DNA of 64,000 nucleotides, taken from NCBI RefSeq assembly GCF_020379485.1, contig NW_026015144.1, positions 62,001-126,000 on the forward strand, in the 5' to 3' direction. This document shows, in pieces, positions 32,117 to 41,947 of this stretch. The position numbers and the translations under genes were made by a program. The stretch comes from Brassica napus. Its lineage: Eukaryota > Streptophyta > Magnoliopsida > Brassicales > Brassicaceae. The notes under the pieces are model-generated. The model did no database searches. It had not been told where the DNA came from and saw only the letters and a program-made list of their open reading frames with translations. Numbering within the stretch: position 1 is the stretch's first letter; each line of letters starts with the position of its first letter.

Positions 32117-32430
32117 TCCCAAAGGCGCTTAGGAGTCTCAAAGTGCACGTAAGCTTCAAGTATGGGGAGCTCCAGGGAGGCATGGAGCACAGACAGCACC
32201 ATCAAATCCTCTTGGACCCATCTCTTTGCTTCAGCTACCGCAAGAGTCTTCCCGTCGCCTTCTTCTTCATCTTCTTTGGCCACTGGCTCCGGACCATCAT
32301 CTGTGATGTGGTTCCACAACCCTAGCCTTCCAATGGTAGTCCTCACCAACTGGGACCACATCAAGTAGTTCGAGCCTCCCTTCAGTGCAACCGGAACCGT
32401 CACCAGTTTGCTAAAGTTGGTCGTCTCCAT
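32117..32430 (-). pseudogene. Copia-2 gag, N-terminal fragment with start codon
   Basis: Starts METTNFSKL at 32430 and encodes the N-terminal gag region (GGSNYLMWSQ, WNHITDD, VLSVLHASLE), equivalent to GSNYLVWSR and VLHASLDPA of Copia-1. It is cut at tccca by Copia-3; the rest of the gene is at 25942-26098 and 15182-19274. The leader and primer site (32509-32521) lie upstream. Confidence 0.92.
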
Positions 32431-32508
32431 CTCTCTTCTTTAACACACAAGAACAAACTCGCAAATGTAAAGAAAGGAACAAGGATCTCTCAATACCAAA
32501 GCCAACCT

Positions 32509-32521
32509 GGCTCTGATACCA
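32509..32521 (-). other. Copia-2 primer-binding site
   Basis: Complement of the TGGTATCAGAGCC primer site, directly against the Copia-2 5' LTR. Confidence 0.9.
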
Positions 32522-33118
32522 TATGAGATTAGAGAGTAGAATAGGTATTGAGAGATTAAGAGAGATTTGGTAAGAGATTAAGAGAGGTTAGAAGAGATTG
32601 TGAGAGATGGGGAGATTAAGTATGATCCATGATGAACAAGAGAGAGAGACTAGAGAGAGAGTAACATAACTCGCATACTTTAATTAATGAGAGAGTGTTT
32701 ACAATATATAGGAGGTGATACTAGGGTTTAAGAAGAGACTAAGCATGTGAGGTCAAGTCTAGGGAGCCTTTAATTTGAACCGGACCAATGAGCCTCTCCA
32801 CACGCGTGGTCACTATGCTAAAAGTGAACCTTATCCTTCCAGCCTGTGCCAGCCTGTAGAGACGCTCTTCCTCTATCCATAAACGGTCATATGCCTTCTT
32901 TGGTCAAGGCAAAACATGATCAGACCGTGAACTTCTTCTCGCGGTAACATTTCTTTACCGCTTGGTCGATACCGTCTGTACGGCCGTACGGCCATGGTAC
33001 GGACCTGTACGGACCGGTACGGACGGTTCTCCCTAAGGCCAATCCTTCTCCTCTTCTCCACATCACAACCTCTTCAACCCTGAACAACTCTCCTCATATT
33101 CCTCAGCTCATCTCAACA
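32522..33118 (-). repeat. Copia-2 5' LTR
   Basis: A 597-bp copy of 14430-15030, with the CCGTAC cluster at 32976-33026. Confidence 0.94.
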
Positions 33119-33123
33119 CCCAT

Positions 33124-33234
33124 AGGCTCAGGGAGACGTCCACAGTTCAAAGGAGAGCTAGTAGCCTCTTAGAACATCCTCTATCCATCCACCTTCAAGT
33201 GATCCAGAGTTTAAGCCATACCCAGGCTGCACCA
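33124..33234 (+). repeat. Gypsy-1 3' LTR, second part
   Basis: The last 111 bp of the LTR, matching 8777-8887 and ending GCTGCACCA. It is followed by the Gypsy-1 target copy ttgtc (33235-33239). Confidence 0.94.
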
Positions 33235-33809
33235 TTGTCTGACCTTAACATGTGCTGGATGAGCTGGGTGTAGGCCGGGTTCAGTGTGAGAAGCAGCCCA
33301 AAGACCTTGTCTTGCTCGCGCCTCTCATTCAGCTGATCTGGATCAGTTGTGCTCGGCCTCAGCATCTCCAGCTCTGACCATAAGGACCTGAACCTCCCCA
33401 AGTGCTTAGTGAACTCCATGTCCTCTTGTGCAAGACGGTTGATCGCTAGCTTCACTTCAAACACACGGCTGAGGTTGGAAGTGTTCCCATACACCTTCTT
33501 CAGCGTGTCCCACAGCTCCTTGGCTGATTCACAGTAGCTGTAGGCATCCAAGATAGCTGGGTCCAAGGATGCGTGTAGAACCGTCATCACCAGCATGTCT
33601 TCTTGTTGCCATTTCTCCACAGCCGCTTCATTAGAGACCTCTTCTTGATCTCCTCCCTGAGTAATGAGTTTCGGAGCCTCCCCTGTTGTGATGTGCCCCC
33701 ACAAACCCTTACTTCCCACCGCAGTCTTCACCATCCGAGACCACACAAGGTAGTTGCTACCTTTGAAAGTAACCGCTACCTTCATCCTCATGTTCATCCC
33801 ATGTTCCAT
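33235..33809 (-). pseudogene. Copia-1 gag, N-terminal segment with start codon
   Basis: Encodes the first 191 residues of the Copia-1 polyprotein from MEHGMNMRM at 33809 to LIQHMLRSD, where Gypsy-1 is inserted. Matches Copia-3 residue for residue over this stretch by eye. It joins 4217-8156 in frame. A read-through frame from here continues into Gypsy-1 LTR sequence and ends soon after, giving no useful product. Confidence 0.93.
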
Positions 33810-34009
33810 CTTTGCTTGACTTGAAAACTTGAATCTTGGATCTCGTACACACCAACCTTGAGTCTAGAATCACGCAAACCAACAGAACGTAGCACAGCTT
33901 CAACTAGAACGGAACACAGCTTCAACACCTTCAAGACTACTCGCGTGTAGCTTCAAAGACGTTTAGCTTGTAACTCTCTAAAGATCAAACCCCAGATTCA
34001 AATGAACCT

Positions 34010-34022
34010 GGCTCTGATACCA
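34010..34022 (-). other. Copia-1 primer-binding site
   Basis: Complement of TGGTATCAGAGCC, directly abutting the Copia-1 5' LTR that starts at 34023. Confidence 0.9.
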
Positions 34023-34628
34023 TATGAGATTAAGAGATCCTTAGAGTAATCAGAATAAAGAGAGTGTTTAGGAAGTGATTAAGAGAAGTTTGTGAAAGAT
34101 TAGGAGACTAGATAGAGCCGTTTAGTGTCTAAGAGTAAACCATAGTGTCTAAGAGATTAGAGAGACTCAAACTGCTTAATCTTCATTAGGGTTGATGAGT
34201 TACAATATATAGAGTGAGCATACAAGGGTTTTCGAAATCAAGAGAAGACTAAAGCATGTGAGGTCAATCAGGAGAGGATAAGCTCATTTGGACTAGCCAA
34301 TTAGCTTCTCCACATGCGCGGAGTATCTGGCATCTTGGACCGAGATGCTCTTGCCTTTCCAGCTGTTCCAGCCTGTCAAGGCGCGCTCTACCTTATCCCT
34401 AAACGGTCTGATGCCTCAAGGTAAGTTCCTTCCCTTTACCTTAGTTACCGTGTTACTTGGCTGATGCAAGGTAAGTCTTGGTCGATGCTGGATGGTACGG
34501 ACTGTACGGCTTGTACGGCCTTGTACGGACGTCCGTACCATGCTCTCCCTAAACTCCCTTAAGCTTCCTCATCTCCTTTCCTCTTCAACTCCTTAGCTCT
34601 TCATACATATATTCAGCTCAACTCAACA
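34023..34628 (-). repeat. Copia-1 5' LTR
   Basis: A 606-bp copy of 3471-4076, with the CCGTAC cluster at 34494-34539. It ends at satellite target copy gaatc (34629-34633). Confidence 0.95.
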
Positions 34629-37600
34629 GAATCGCGATGTAAGAAGCTTGATTTTGATACATAAAGTAGTGGAGAATCATCAGGAAGCTGAATAAATCTC
34701 ATAGGAGTTAGGATGAAGAAGCTATCCCACTTTCAAATCAGGTGATCCCATTTTTCCTGTTTGGGAATATGACAGCTTCTTTGTCATTCTAATCAAACCA
34801 GGATGAATCGCGATGTAAGAAGCTTGATTTTGAAACATAAAGTAGTGGAGAATCACCAGGAAGCTGAATAAATCTCATAGGAGTTAGGATGAAGAAGCTA
34901 TCCCACTTTCAAATCAGGTGATCCCAGTTTTCCTGTTTGGGAATATGACAGCTTCTTTGTCATTCTAATCAAACCAGGATGAATCGCGATGTAAGAAGCT
35001 TGATTTTGATACATAAAGTAGTGGAGAATCACCAGGAAGCTGAATAAATCTCATAGGAGTTAGGATGAAGAAGCTATCCCACTTTCAAATCAGGTGATCC
35101 CAGTTTTCCTGTTTGGGAATATGACAGCTTCTTTGTCATTCTAATCAAACCAGGATGAATCGCGATGTAAGAAGCTTGATTTTGATACATAAAGTAGTGG
35201 AGAATCACCAGGAAGCTGAATAAATCTCATAGGAGTTAGGATGAAGAAGCTATCCCACTTTCAAATCAGGTGATCCCAGTTTTCCTGTTTGGGAATATGA
35301 CAGCTTCTTTGTCATTCTAATCAAACCAGGATGAATCGCGATGTAAGAAGCTTGATTTTGATACATAAAGTAGTGGAGAATCACCAGGAAGCTGAATAAA
35401 TCTCATAGGAGTTAGGATGAAGAAGCTATCCCACTTTCAAATCAGGTGATCCCAGTTTTCCTGTTTGGGAATATGACAGCTTCTTTGTCATTCTAATCAA
35501 ACCAGGATGAATCGCGATGTAAGAAGCTTGATTTTGATACATAAAGTAGTGGAGAATCACCAGGAAGCTGAATAAATCTCATAGGAGTTAGGATGAAGAA
35601 GCTATCCCACTTTCAAATCAGGTGATCCCAGTTTTCCTGTTTGGGAATATGACAGCTTCTTTGTCATTCTAATCAAACCAGGATGAATCGCGATGTAAGA
35701 AGCTTGATTTTGATACATAAAGTAGTGGAGAATCACCAGGAAGCTGAATAAATCTCATAGGAGTTAGGATGAAGAAGCTATCCCACTTTCAAATCAGGTG
35801 ATCCCAGTTTTCCTGTTTGGGAATATGACAGCTTCTTTGTCATTCTAATCAAACCAGGATGAATCGCGATGTAAGAAGCTTGATTTTGATACATAAAGTA
35901 GTGGAGAATCACCAGGAAGCTGAATAAATCTCATAGGAGTTAGGATGAAGAAGCTATCCCACTTTCAAATCAGGTGATCCCAGTTTTCCTGTTTGGGAAT
36001 ATGACAGCTTCTTTGTCATTCTAATCAAACCAGGATGAATCGCGATGTAAGAAGCTTGATTTTGATACATAAAGTAGTGGAGAATCACCAGGAAGCTGAA
36101 TAAATCTCATAGGAGTTAGGATGAAGAAGCTATCCCACTTTCAAATCAGGTGATCCCAGTTTTCCTGTTTGGGAATATGACAGCTTCTTTGTCATTCTAA
36201 TCAAACCAGGATGAATCGCGATGTAAGAAGCTTGATTTTGATACATAAAGTAGTGGAGAATCACCAGGAAGCTGAATAAATCTCATAGGAGTTAGGATGA
36301 AGAAGCTATCCCACTTTCAAATCAGGTGATCCCAGTTTTCCTGTTTGGGAATATGACAGCTTCTTTGTCATTCTAATCAAACCAGGATGAATCGCGATGT
36401 AAGAAGCTTGATTTTGATACATAAAGTAGTGGAGAATCACCAGGAAGCTGAATAAATCTCATAGGAGTTAGGATGAAGAAGCTATCCCACTTTCAAATCA
36501 GGTGATCCCAGTTTTCCTGTTTGGGAATATGACAGCTTCTTTGTCATTCTAATCAAACCAGGATGAATCGCGATGTAAGAAGCTTGATTTTGATACATAA
36601 AGTAGTGGAGAATCACCAGGAAGCTGAATAAATCTCATAGGAGTTAGGATGAAGAAGCTATCCCACTTTCAAATCAGGTGATCCCAGTTTTCCTGTTTGG
36701 GAATATGACAGCTTCTTTGTCATTCTAATCAAACCAGGATGAATCGCGATGTAAGAAGCTTGATTTTGATACATAAAGTAGTGGAGAATCACCAGGAAGT
36801 CGAATAAATCTCATAGGAGTTAGGATGAAGAAGCTATCCCACTTTCAAATCAGGTGATCCCAGTTTTCCTGTTTGGGAATATGACAGCTTCTTTGTCATT
36901 CTAATCAAACCAGGATGAATCGCGATGTAAGAAGCTTGATTTTGATACATAAAGTAGTGGAGAATCACCAGGAAGCTGAATAAATCTCATAGGAGTTAGG
37001 ATGAAGAAGCTATCCCACTTTCAAATCAGGTGATCCCAGTTTTCCTGTTTGGGAATATGACAGCTTCTTTGTCATTCTAATCAAACCAGGATGAATCGCG
37101 ATGTAAGAAGCTTGATTTTGATACATAAAGTAGTGGAGAATCACCAGGAAGCTGAATAAATCTCATAGGAGTTAGGATGAAGAAGCTATCCCACTTTCAA
37201 ATCAGGTGATCCCAGTTTTCCTGTTTGGGAATATGACAGCTTCTTTGTCATTCTAATCAAACCAGGATGAATCGCGATGTAAGAAGCTTGATTTTGATAC
37301 ATAAAGTAGTGGAGAATCACCAGGAAGCTGAATAAATCTCATAGGAGTTAGGATGAAGAAGCTATCCCACTTTCAAATCAGGTGATCCCAGTTTTCCTGT
37401 TTGGGAATATGACAGCTTCTTTGTCATTCTAATCAAACCAGGATGAATCGCGATGTAAGAAGCTTGATTTTGATACATAAAGTAGTGGAGAATCACCAGG
37501 AAGCTGAATAAATCTCATAGGAGTTAGGATGAAGAAGCTATCCCACTTTCAAATCAGGTGATCCCAGTTTTCCTGTTTGGGAATATGACAGCTTCTTTGT

Positions 37601-40600
37601 CATTCTAATCAAACCAGGATGAATCGCGATGTAAGAAGCTTGATTTTGATACATAAAGTAGTGGAGAATCACCAGGAAGCTGAATAAATCTCATAGGAGT
37701 TAGGATGAAGAAGCTATCCCACTTTCAAATCAGGTGATCCCAGTTTTCCTGTTTGGGAATATGACAGCTTCTTTGTCATTCTAATCAAACCAGGATGAAT
37801 CGCGATGTAAGAAGCTTGATTTTGATACATAAAGTAGTGGAGAATCACCAGGAAGCTGAATAAATCTCATAGGAGTTAGGATGAAGAAGCTATCCCACTT
37901 TCAAATCAGGTGATCCCAGTTTTCCTGTTTGGGAATATGACAGCTTCTTTGTCATTCTAATCAAACCAGGATGAATCGCGATGTAAGAAGCTTGATTTTG
38001 ATACATAAAGTAGTGGAGAATCACCAGGAAGCTGAATAAATCTCATAGGAGTTAGGATGAAGAAGCTATCCCACTTTCAAATCAGGTGATCCCAGTTTTC
38101 CTGTTTGGGAATATGACAGCTTCTTTGTCATTCTAATCAAACCAGGATGAATCGCGATGTAAGAAGCTTGATTTTGATACATAAAGTAGTGGAGAATCAC
38201 CAGGAAGCTGAATAAATCTCATAGGAGTTAGGATGAAGAAGCTATCCCACTTTCAAATCAGGTGATCCCAGTTTTCCTGTTTGGGAATATGACAGCTTCT
38301 TTGTCATTCTAATCAAACCAGGATGAATCGCGATGTAAGAAGCTTGATTTTGATACATAAAGTAGTGGAGAATCACCAGGAAGCTGAATAAATCTCATAG
38401 GAGTTAGGATGAAGAAGCTATCCCACTTTCAAATCAGGTGATCCCAGTTTTCCTGTTTGGGAATATGACAGCTTCTTTGTCATTCTAATCAAACCAGGAT
38501 GAATCGCGATGTAAGAAGCTTGATTTTGATACATAAAGTAGTGGAGAATCACCAGGAAGCTGAATAAATCTCATAGGAGTTAGGATGAAGAAGCTATCCC
38601 ACTTTCAAATCAGGTGATCCCAGTTTTCCTGTTTGGGAATATGACAGCTTCTTTGTCATTCTAATCAAACCAGGATGAATCGCGATGTAAGAAGCTTGAT
38701 TTTGATACATAAAGTAGTGGAGAATCACCAGGAAGCTGAATAAATCTCATAGGAGTTAGGATGAAGAAGCTATCCCACTTTCAAATCAGGTGATCCCAGT
38801 TTTCCTGTTTGGGAATATGACAGCTTCTTTGTCATTCTAATCAAACCAGGATGAATCGCGATGTAAGAAGCTTGATTTTGATACATAAAGTAGTGGAGAA
38901 TCACCAGGAAGCTGAATAAATCTCATAGGAGTTAGGATGAAGAAGCTATCCCACTTTCAAATCAGGTGATCCCAGTTTTCCTGTTTGGGAATATGACAGC
39001 TTCTTTGTCATTCTAATCAAACCAGGATGAATCGCGATGTAAGAAGCTTGATTTTGATACATAAAGTAGTGGAGAATCACCAGGAAGTCGAATAAATCTC
39101 ATAGGAGTTAGGATGAAGAAGCTATCCCACTTTCAAATCAGGTGATCCCAGTTTTCCTGTTTGGGAATATGACAGCTTCTTTGTCATTCTAATCAAACCA
39201 GGATGAATCGCGATGTAAGAAGCTTGATTTTGATACATAAAGTAGTGGAGAATCACCAGGAAGCTGAATAAATCTCATAGGAGTTAGGATGAAGAAGCTA
39301 TCCCACTTTCAAATCAGGTGATCCCAGTTTTCCTGTTTGGGAATATGACAGCTTCTTTGTCATTCTAATCAAACCAGGATGAATCGCGATGTAAGAAGCT
39401 TGATTTTGATACATAAAGTAGTGGAGAATCACCAGGAAGCTGAATAAATCTCATAGGAGTTAGGATGAAGAAGCTATCCCACTTTCAAATCAGGTGATCC
39501 CAGTTTTCCTGTTTGGGAATATGACAGCTTCTTTGTCATTCTAATCAAACCAGGATGAATCGCGATGTAAGAAGCTTGATTTTGATACATAAAGTAGTGG
39601 AGAATCACCAGGAAGCTGAATAAATCTCATAGGAGTTAGGATGAAGAAGCTATCCCACTTTCAAATCAGGTGATCCCAGTTTTCCTGTTTGGGAATATGA
39701 CAGCTTCTTTGTCATTCTAATCAAACCAGGATGAATCGCGATGTAAGAAGCTTGATTTTGATACATAAAGTAGTGGAGAATCACCAGGAAGCTGAATAAA
39801 TCTCATAGGAGTTAGGATGAAGAAGCTATCCCACTTTCAAATCAGGTGATCCCAGTTTTCCTGTTTGGGAATATGACAGCTTCTTTGTCATTCTAATCAA
39901 ACCAGGATGAATCGCGATGTAAGAAGCTTGATTTTGATACATAAAGTAGTGGAGAATCACCAGGAAGCTGAATAAATCTCATAGGAGTTAGGATGAAGAA
40001 GCTATCCCACTTTCAAATCAGGTGATCCCAGTTTTCCTGTTTGGGAATATGACAGCTTCTTTGTCATTCTAATCAAACCAGGATGAATCGCGATGTAAGA
40101 AGCTTGATTTTGATACATAAAGTAGTGGAGAATCACCAGGAAGCTGAATAAATCTCATAGGAGTTAGGATGAAGAAGCTATCCCACTTTCAAATCAGGTG
40201 ATCCCAGTTTTCCTGTTTGGGAATATGACAGCTTCTTTGTCATTCTAATCAAACCAGGATGAATCGCGATGTAAGAAGCTTGATTTTGATACATAAAGTA
40301 GTGGAGAATCACCAGGAAGCTGAATAAATCTCATAGGAGTTAGGATGAAGAAGCTATCCCACTTTCAAATCAGGTGATCCCAGTTTTCCTGTTTGGGAAT
40401 ATGACAGCTTCTTTGTCATTCTAATCAAACCAGGATGAATCGCGATGTAAGAAGCTTGATTTTGATACATAAAGTAGTGGAGAATCACCAGGAAGCTGAA
40501 TAAATCTCATAGGAGTTAGGATGAAGAAGCTATCCCACTTTCAAATCAGGTGATCCCAGTTTTCCTGTTTGGGAATATGACAGCTTCTTTGTCATTCTAA

Positions 40601-41253
40601 TCAAACCAGGATGAATCGCGATGTAAGAAGCTTGATTTTGATACATAAAGTAGTGGAGAATCACCAGGAAGCTGAATAAATCTCATAGGAGTTAGGATGA
40701 AGAAGCTATCCCACTTTCAAATCAGGTGATCCCAGTTTTCCTGTTTGGGAATATGACAGCTTCTTTGTCATTCTAATCAAACCAGGATGAATCGCGATGT
40801 AAGAAGCTTGATTTTGATACATAAAGTAGTGGAGAATCACCAGGAAGCTGAATAAATCTCATAGGAGTTAGGATGAAGAAGCTATCCCACTTTCAAATCA
40901 GGTGATCCCAGTTTTCCTGTTTGGGAATATGACAGCTTCTTTGTCATTCTAATCAAACCAGGATGAATCGCGATGTAAGAAGCTTGATTTTGATACATAA
41001 AGTAGTGGAGAATCACCAGGAAGCTGAATAAATCTCATAGGAGTTAGGATGAAGAAGCTATCCCACTTTCAAATCAGGTGATCCCAGTTTTCCTGTTTGG
41101 GAATATGACAGCTTCTTTGTCATTCTAATCAAACCAGGATGAATCGCGATGTAAGAAGCTTGATTTTGATACATAAAGTAGTGGAGAATCACCAGGAAGC
41201 TGAATAAATCTCATAGGAGTTAGGATGAAGAAGCTATCCCACTTTCAAATCAG
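34629..41253 (+). repeat. CentBr-type satellite, block 3 (about 37.6 monomers, nearly homogeneous)
   Basis: The 176-bp period is exact at successive AAGCTT sites (e.g. 34644, 34820, 34996). The first monomer has gaatcatcagg and a cccattttt variant, and the second is A-type (start 34820). From the third onward nearly every monomer is the T/CT type, with only two TC-type units (near 36797 and 39085). The block ends mid-monomer at atcag (41249-41253), the Copia-4 target. This uniformity contrasts with all other blocks. Confidence 0.95.
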
Positions 41254-41780
41254 TGTTGAGATGAGGTAATAAAGAGTGACTACATTGATAGAGAAAGAGG
41301 ATTGAGACAGACAGTAACTTTGGAGTTACCACAGTAACTTTGGTTTTACTGTGGTAACTAAGTTAAAGCTTGGAAAGTTACCTTGGCTCACATTGGAGAG
41401 TAAGCCACGACCAAGAGCTGTATGGATAAGGGGGGAGCAGTCTGGATAAGGTTTCCTCACAGCTAGAGAGGCTGGAGACAGGCTGTAAAGTAGACAGCAT
41501 CTAGTAAAAGATGCCAAAGGGATCAAGCATGTGAAGACTCCCATTGGCTGCTTTTGGATGGCTCTCTTTGACTACACATGCCCTGAACCTCTACCTTATC
41601 TATTGATTTCGAAATTGATTGTCTCTCTCATATAAGTATGTTGTAAACCTCATCTTTATTAATTAATGGAGTTTTGAGTCTCTCTCTTTATTCTCTCACT
41701 AAAATCTCTTAATCTCTTTAATCTTTTCATCTGATTATCTCTGATTATTTGAATCATGCTCTAATACACAAAAGTGTATA
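41254..41780 (+). repeat. Copia-4 5' LTR
   Basis: A 527-bp LTR with the GTAAC module at 41311-41358, a TATAAG box near 41631 and TG...TA ends. Confidence 0.95.
41311..41358 (+). promoter_or_regulatory. GTAAC/GTTAC module in Copia-4 U3 (second copy at 46422-46469)
   Basis: Direct and inverted repeats of cagtaactttgg and gttaccac occur in 48 bp. They are shared with the solo LTR at 2661-2709. The module occupies the U3, where the other copias have CCGTAC clusters. Confidence 0.4.
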
Positions 41781-41793
41781 TGGTATCAGAGCC
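41781..41793 (+). other. Copia-4 primer-binding site
   Basis: TGGTATCAGAGCC follows the 5' LTR with no spacer. Confidence 0.9.
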
Positions 41794-41947
41794 AGGTTGG
41801 CAAAAAGGGGGTGAGTGTGATTTCTTTTTCTCAAAATCAGAGTGTTCTTGAGTGTTCTTGAGTGTTCTTGGGATTATTGAGGTTTCTGGGTATGTGTGTT
41901 GTCTATTCTTGTGTGGCTGGGTTTATTTGAGATTCTCTGGTGGAAAC

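Larger units (their letters stand above)
14430..33118 (-). mobile_element. Copia-2: Ty1/copia retrotransposon inserted in the Gypsy-1 3' LTR
   Basis: LTRs at 14430-15030 (601 bp) and 32522-33118 (597 bp) start TGTTGAGATGAG and end CTCATA in element orientation. The target copy cccat is at 14425-14429 and 33119-33123. The primer site is 32509-32521 and the polypurine tract 15031-15039. Gag is split twice, by Gypsy-2 (19280-25941) and Copia-3 (26104-32116), and pol has a 7-bp insertion. LTR differences seen by eye are mainly small indels. It is related to but distinct from the Copia-1/3 family. Confidence 0.94.
8162..33234 (+). mobile_element. Gypsy-1: Ty3/gypsy retrotransposon (CRM-like chromovirus) inserted in Copia-1 gag
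   Basis: LTRs of 726 bp (8162-8887; 13815-14429 plus 33124-33234) begin TGGTGTAGCC and end GCTGCACCA, with 5-bp terminal inverted repeats TGGTG/CACCA. The duplicated target is ttgtc (8157-8161 and 33235-33239). The primer site TGGTATCAGAGCC is 8890-8902, two bases after the LTR. A purine tract (13801-13814) precedes the 3' LTR. The 3' LTR is interrupted by Copia-2. The LTR copies look identical by eye. CRM-type assignment rests on the gag-PR-RT-RH-IN order, absence of a recognisable chromodomain and the polyprotein tail running into the LTR; a relation to Brassica CRB elements is plausible but not tested. Confidence 0.93.
3471..34628 (-). mobile_element. Copia-1: Ty1/copia retrotransposon, outermost element of a nested stack
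   Basis: Two 606-bp LTRs (3471-4076 and 34023-34628) start TGTTGAGTTGAG and end CTCATA in element orientation. They are flanked by the satellite 5-mer gaatc at 3466-3470 and 34629-34633. The primer site (complement of the initiator tRNA-Met 3' end) is 34010-34022, directly against the 5' LTR. The polypurine tract gagggggag is 4077-4085. The coding region is split in gag by Gypsy-1 (8162-33234) and is otherwise open. By eye the LTRs differ at about two positions (near 3769 and 3947). It belongs to the same family as Copia-3. Confidence 0.95.

Noticed and set aside
34629..41253. Repeat array as a possible CRISPR
   Set aside because: Direct 176-bp head-to-tail monomers with no spacers, in plant sequence; this is satellite DNA.
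41326..41544. Short minus-strand frame of 72 codons repeated at 46437-46655
   Set aside because: It occurs twice because it lies in both Copia-4 LTRs; no coding evidence.
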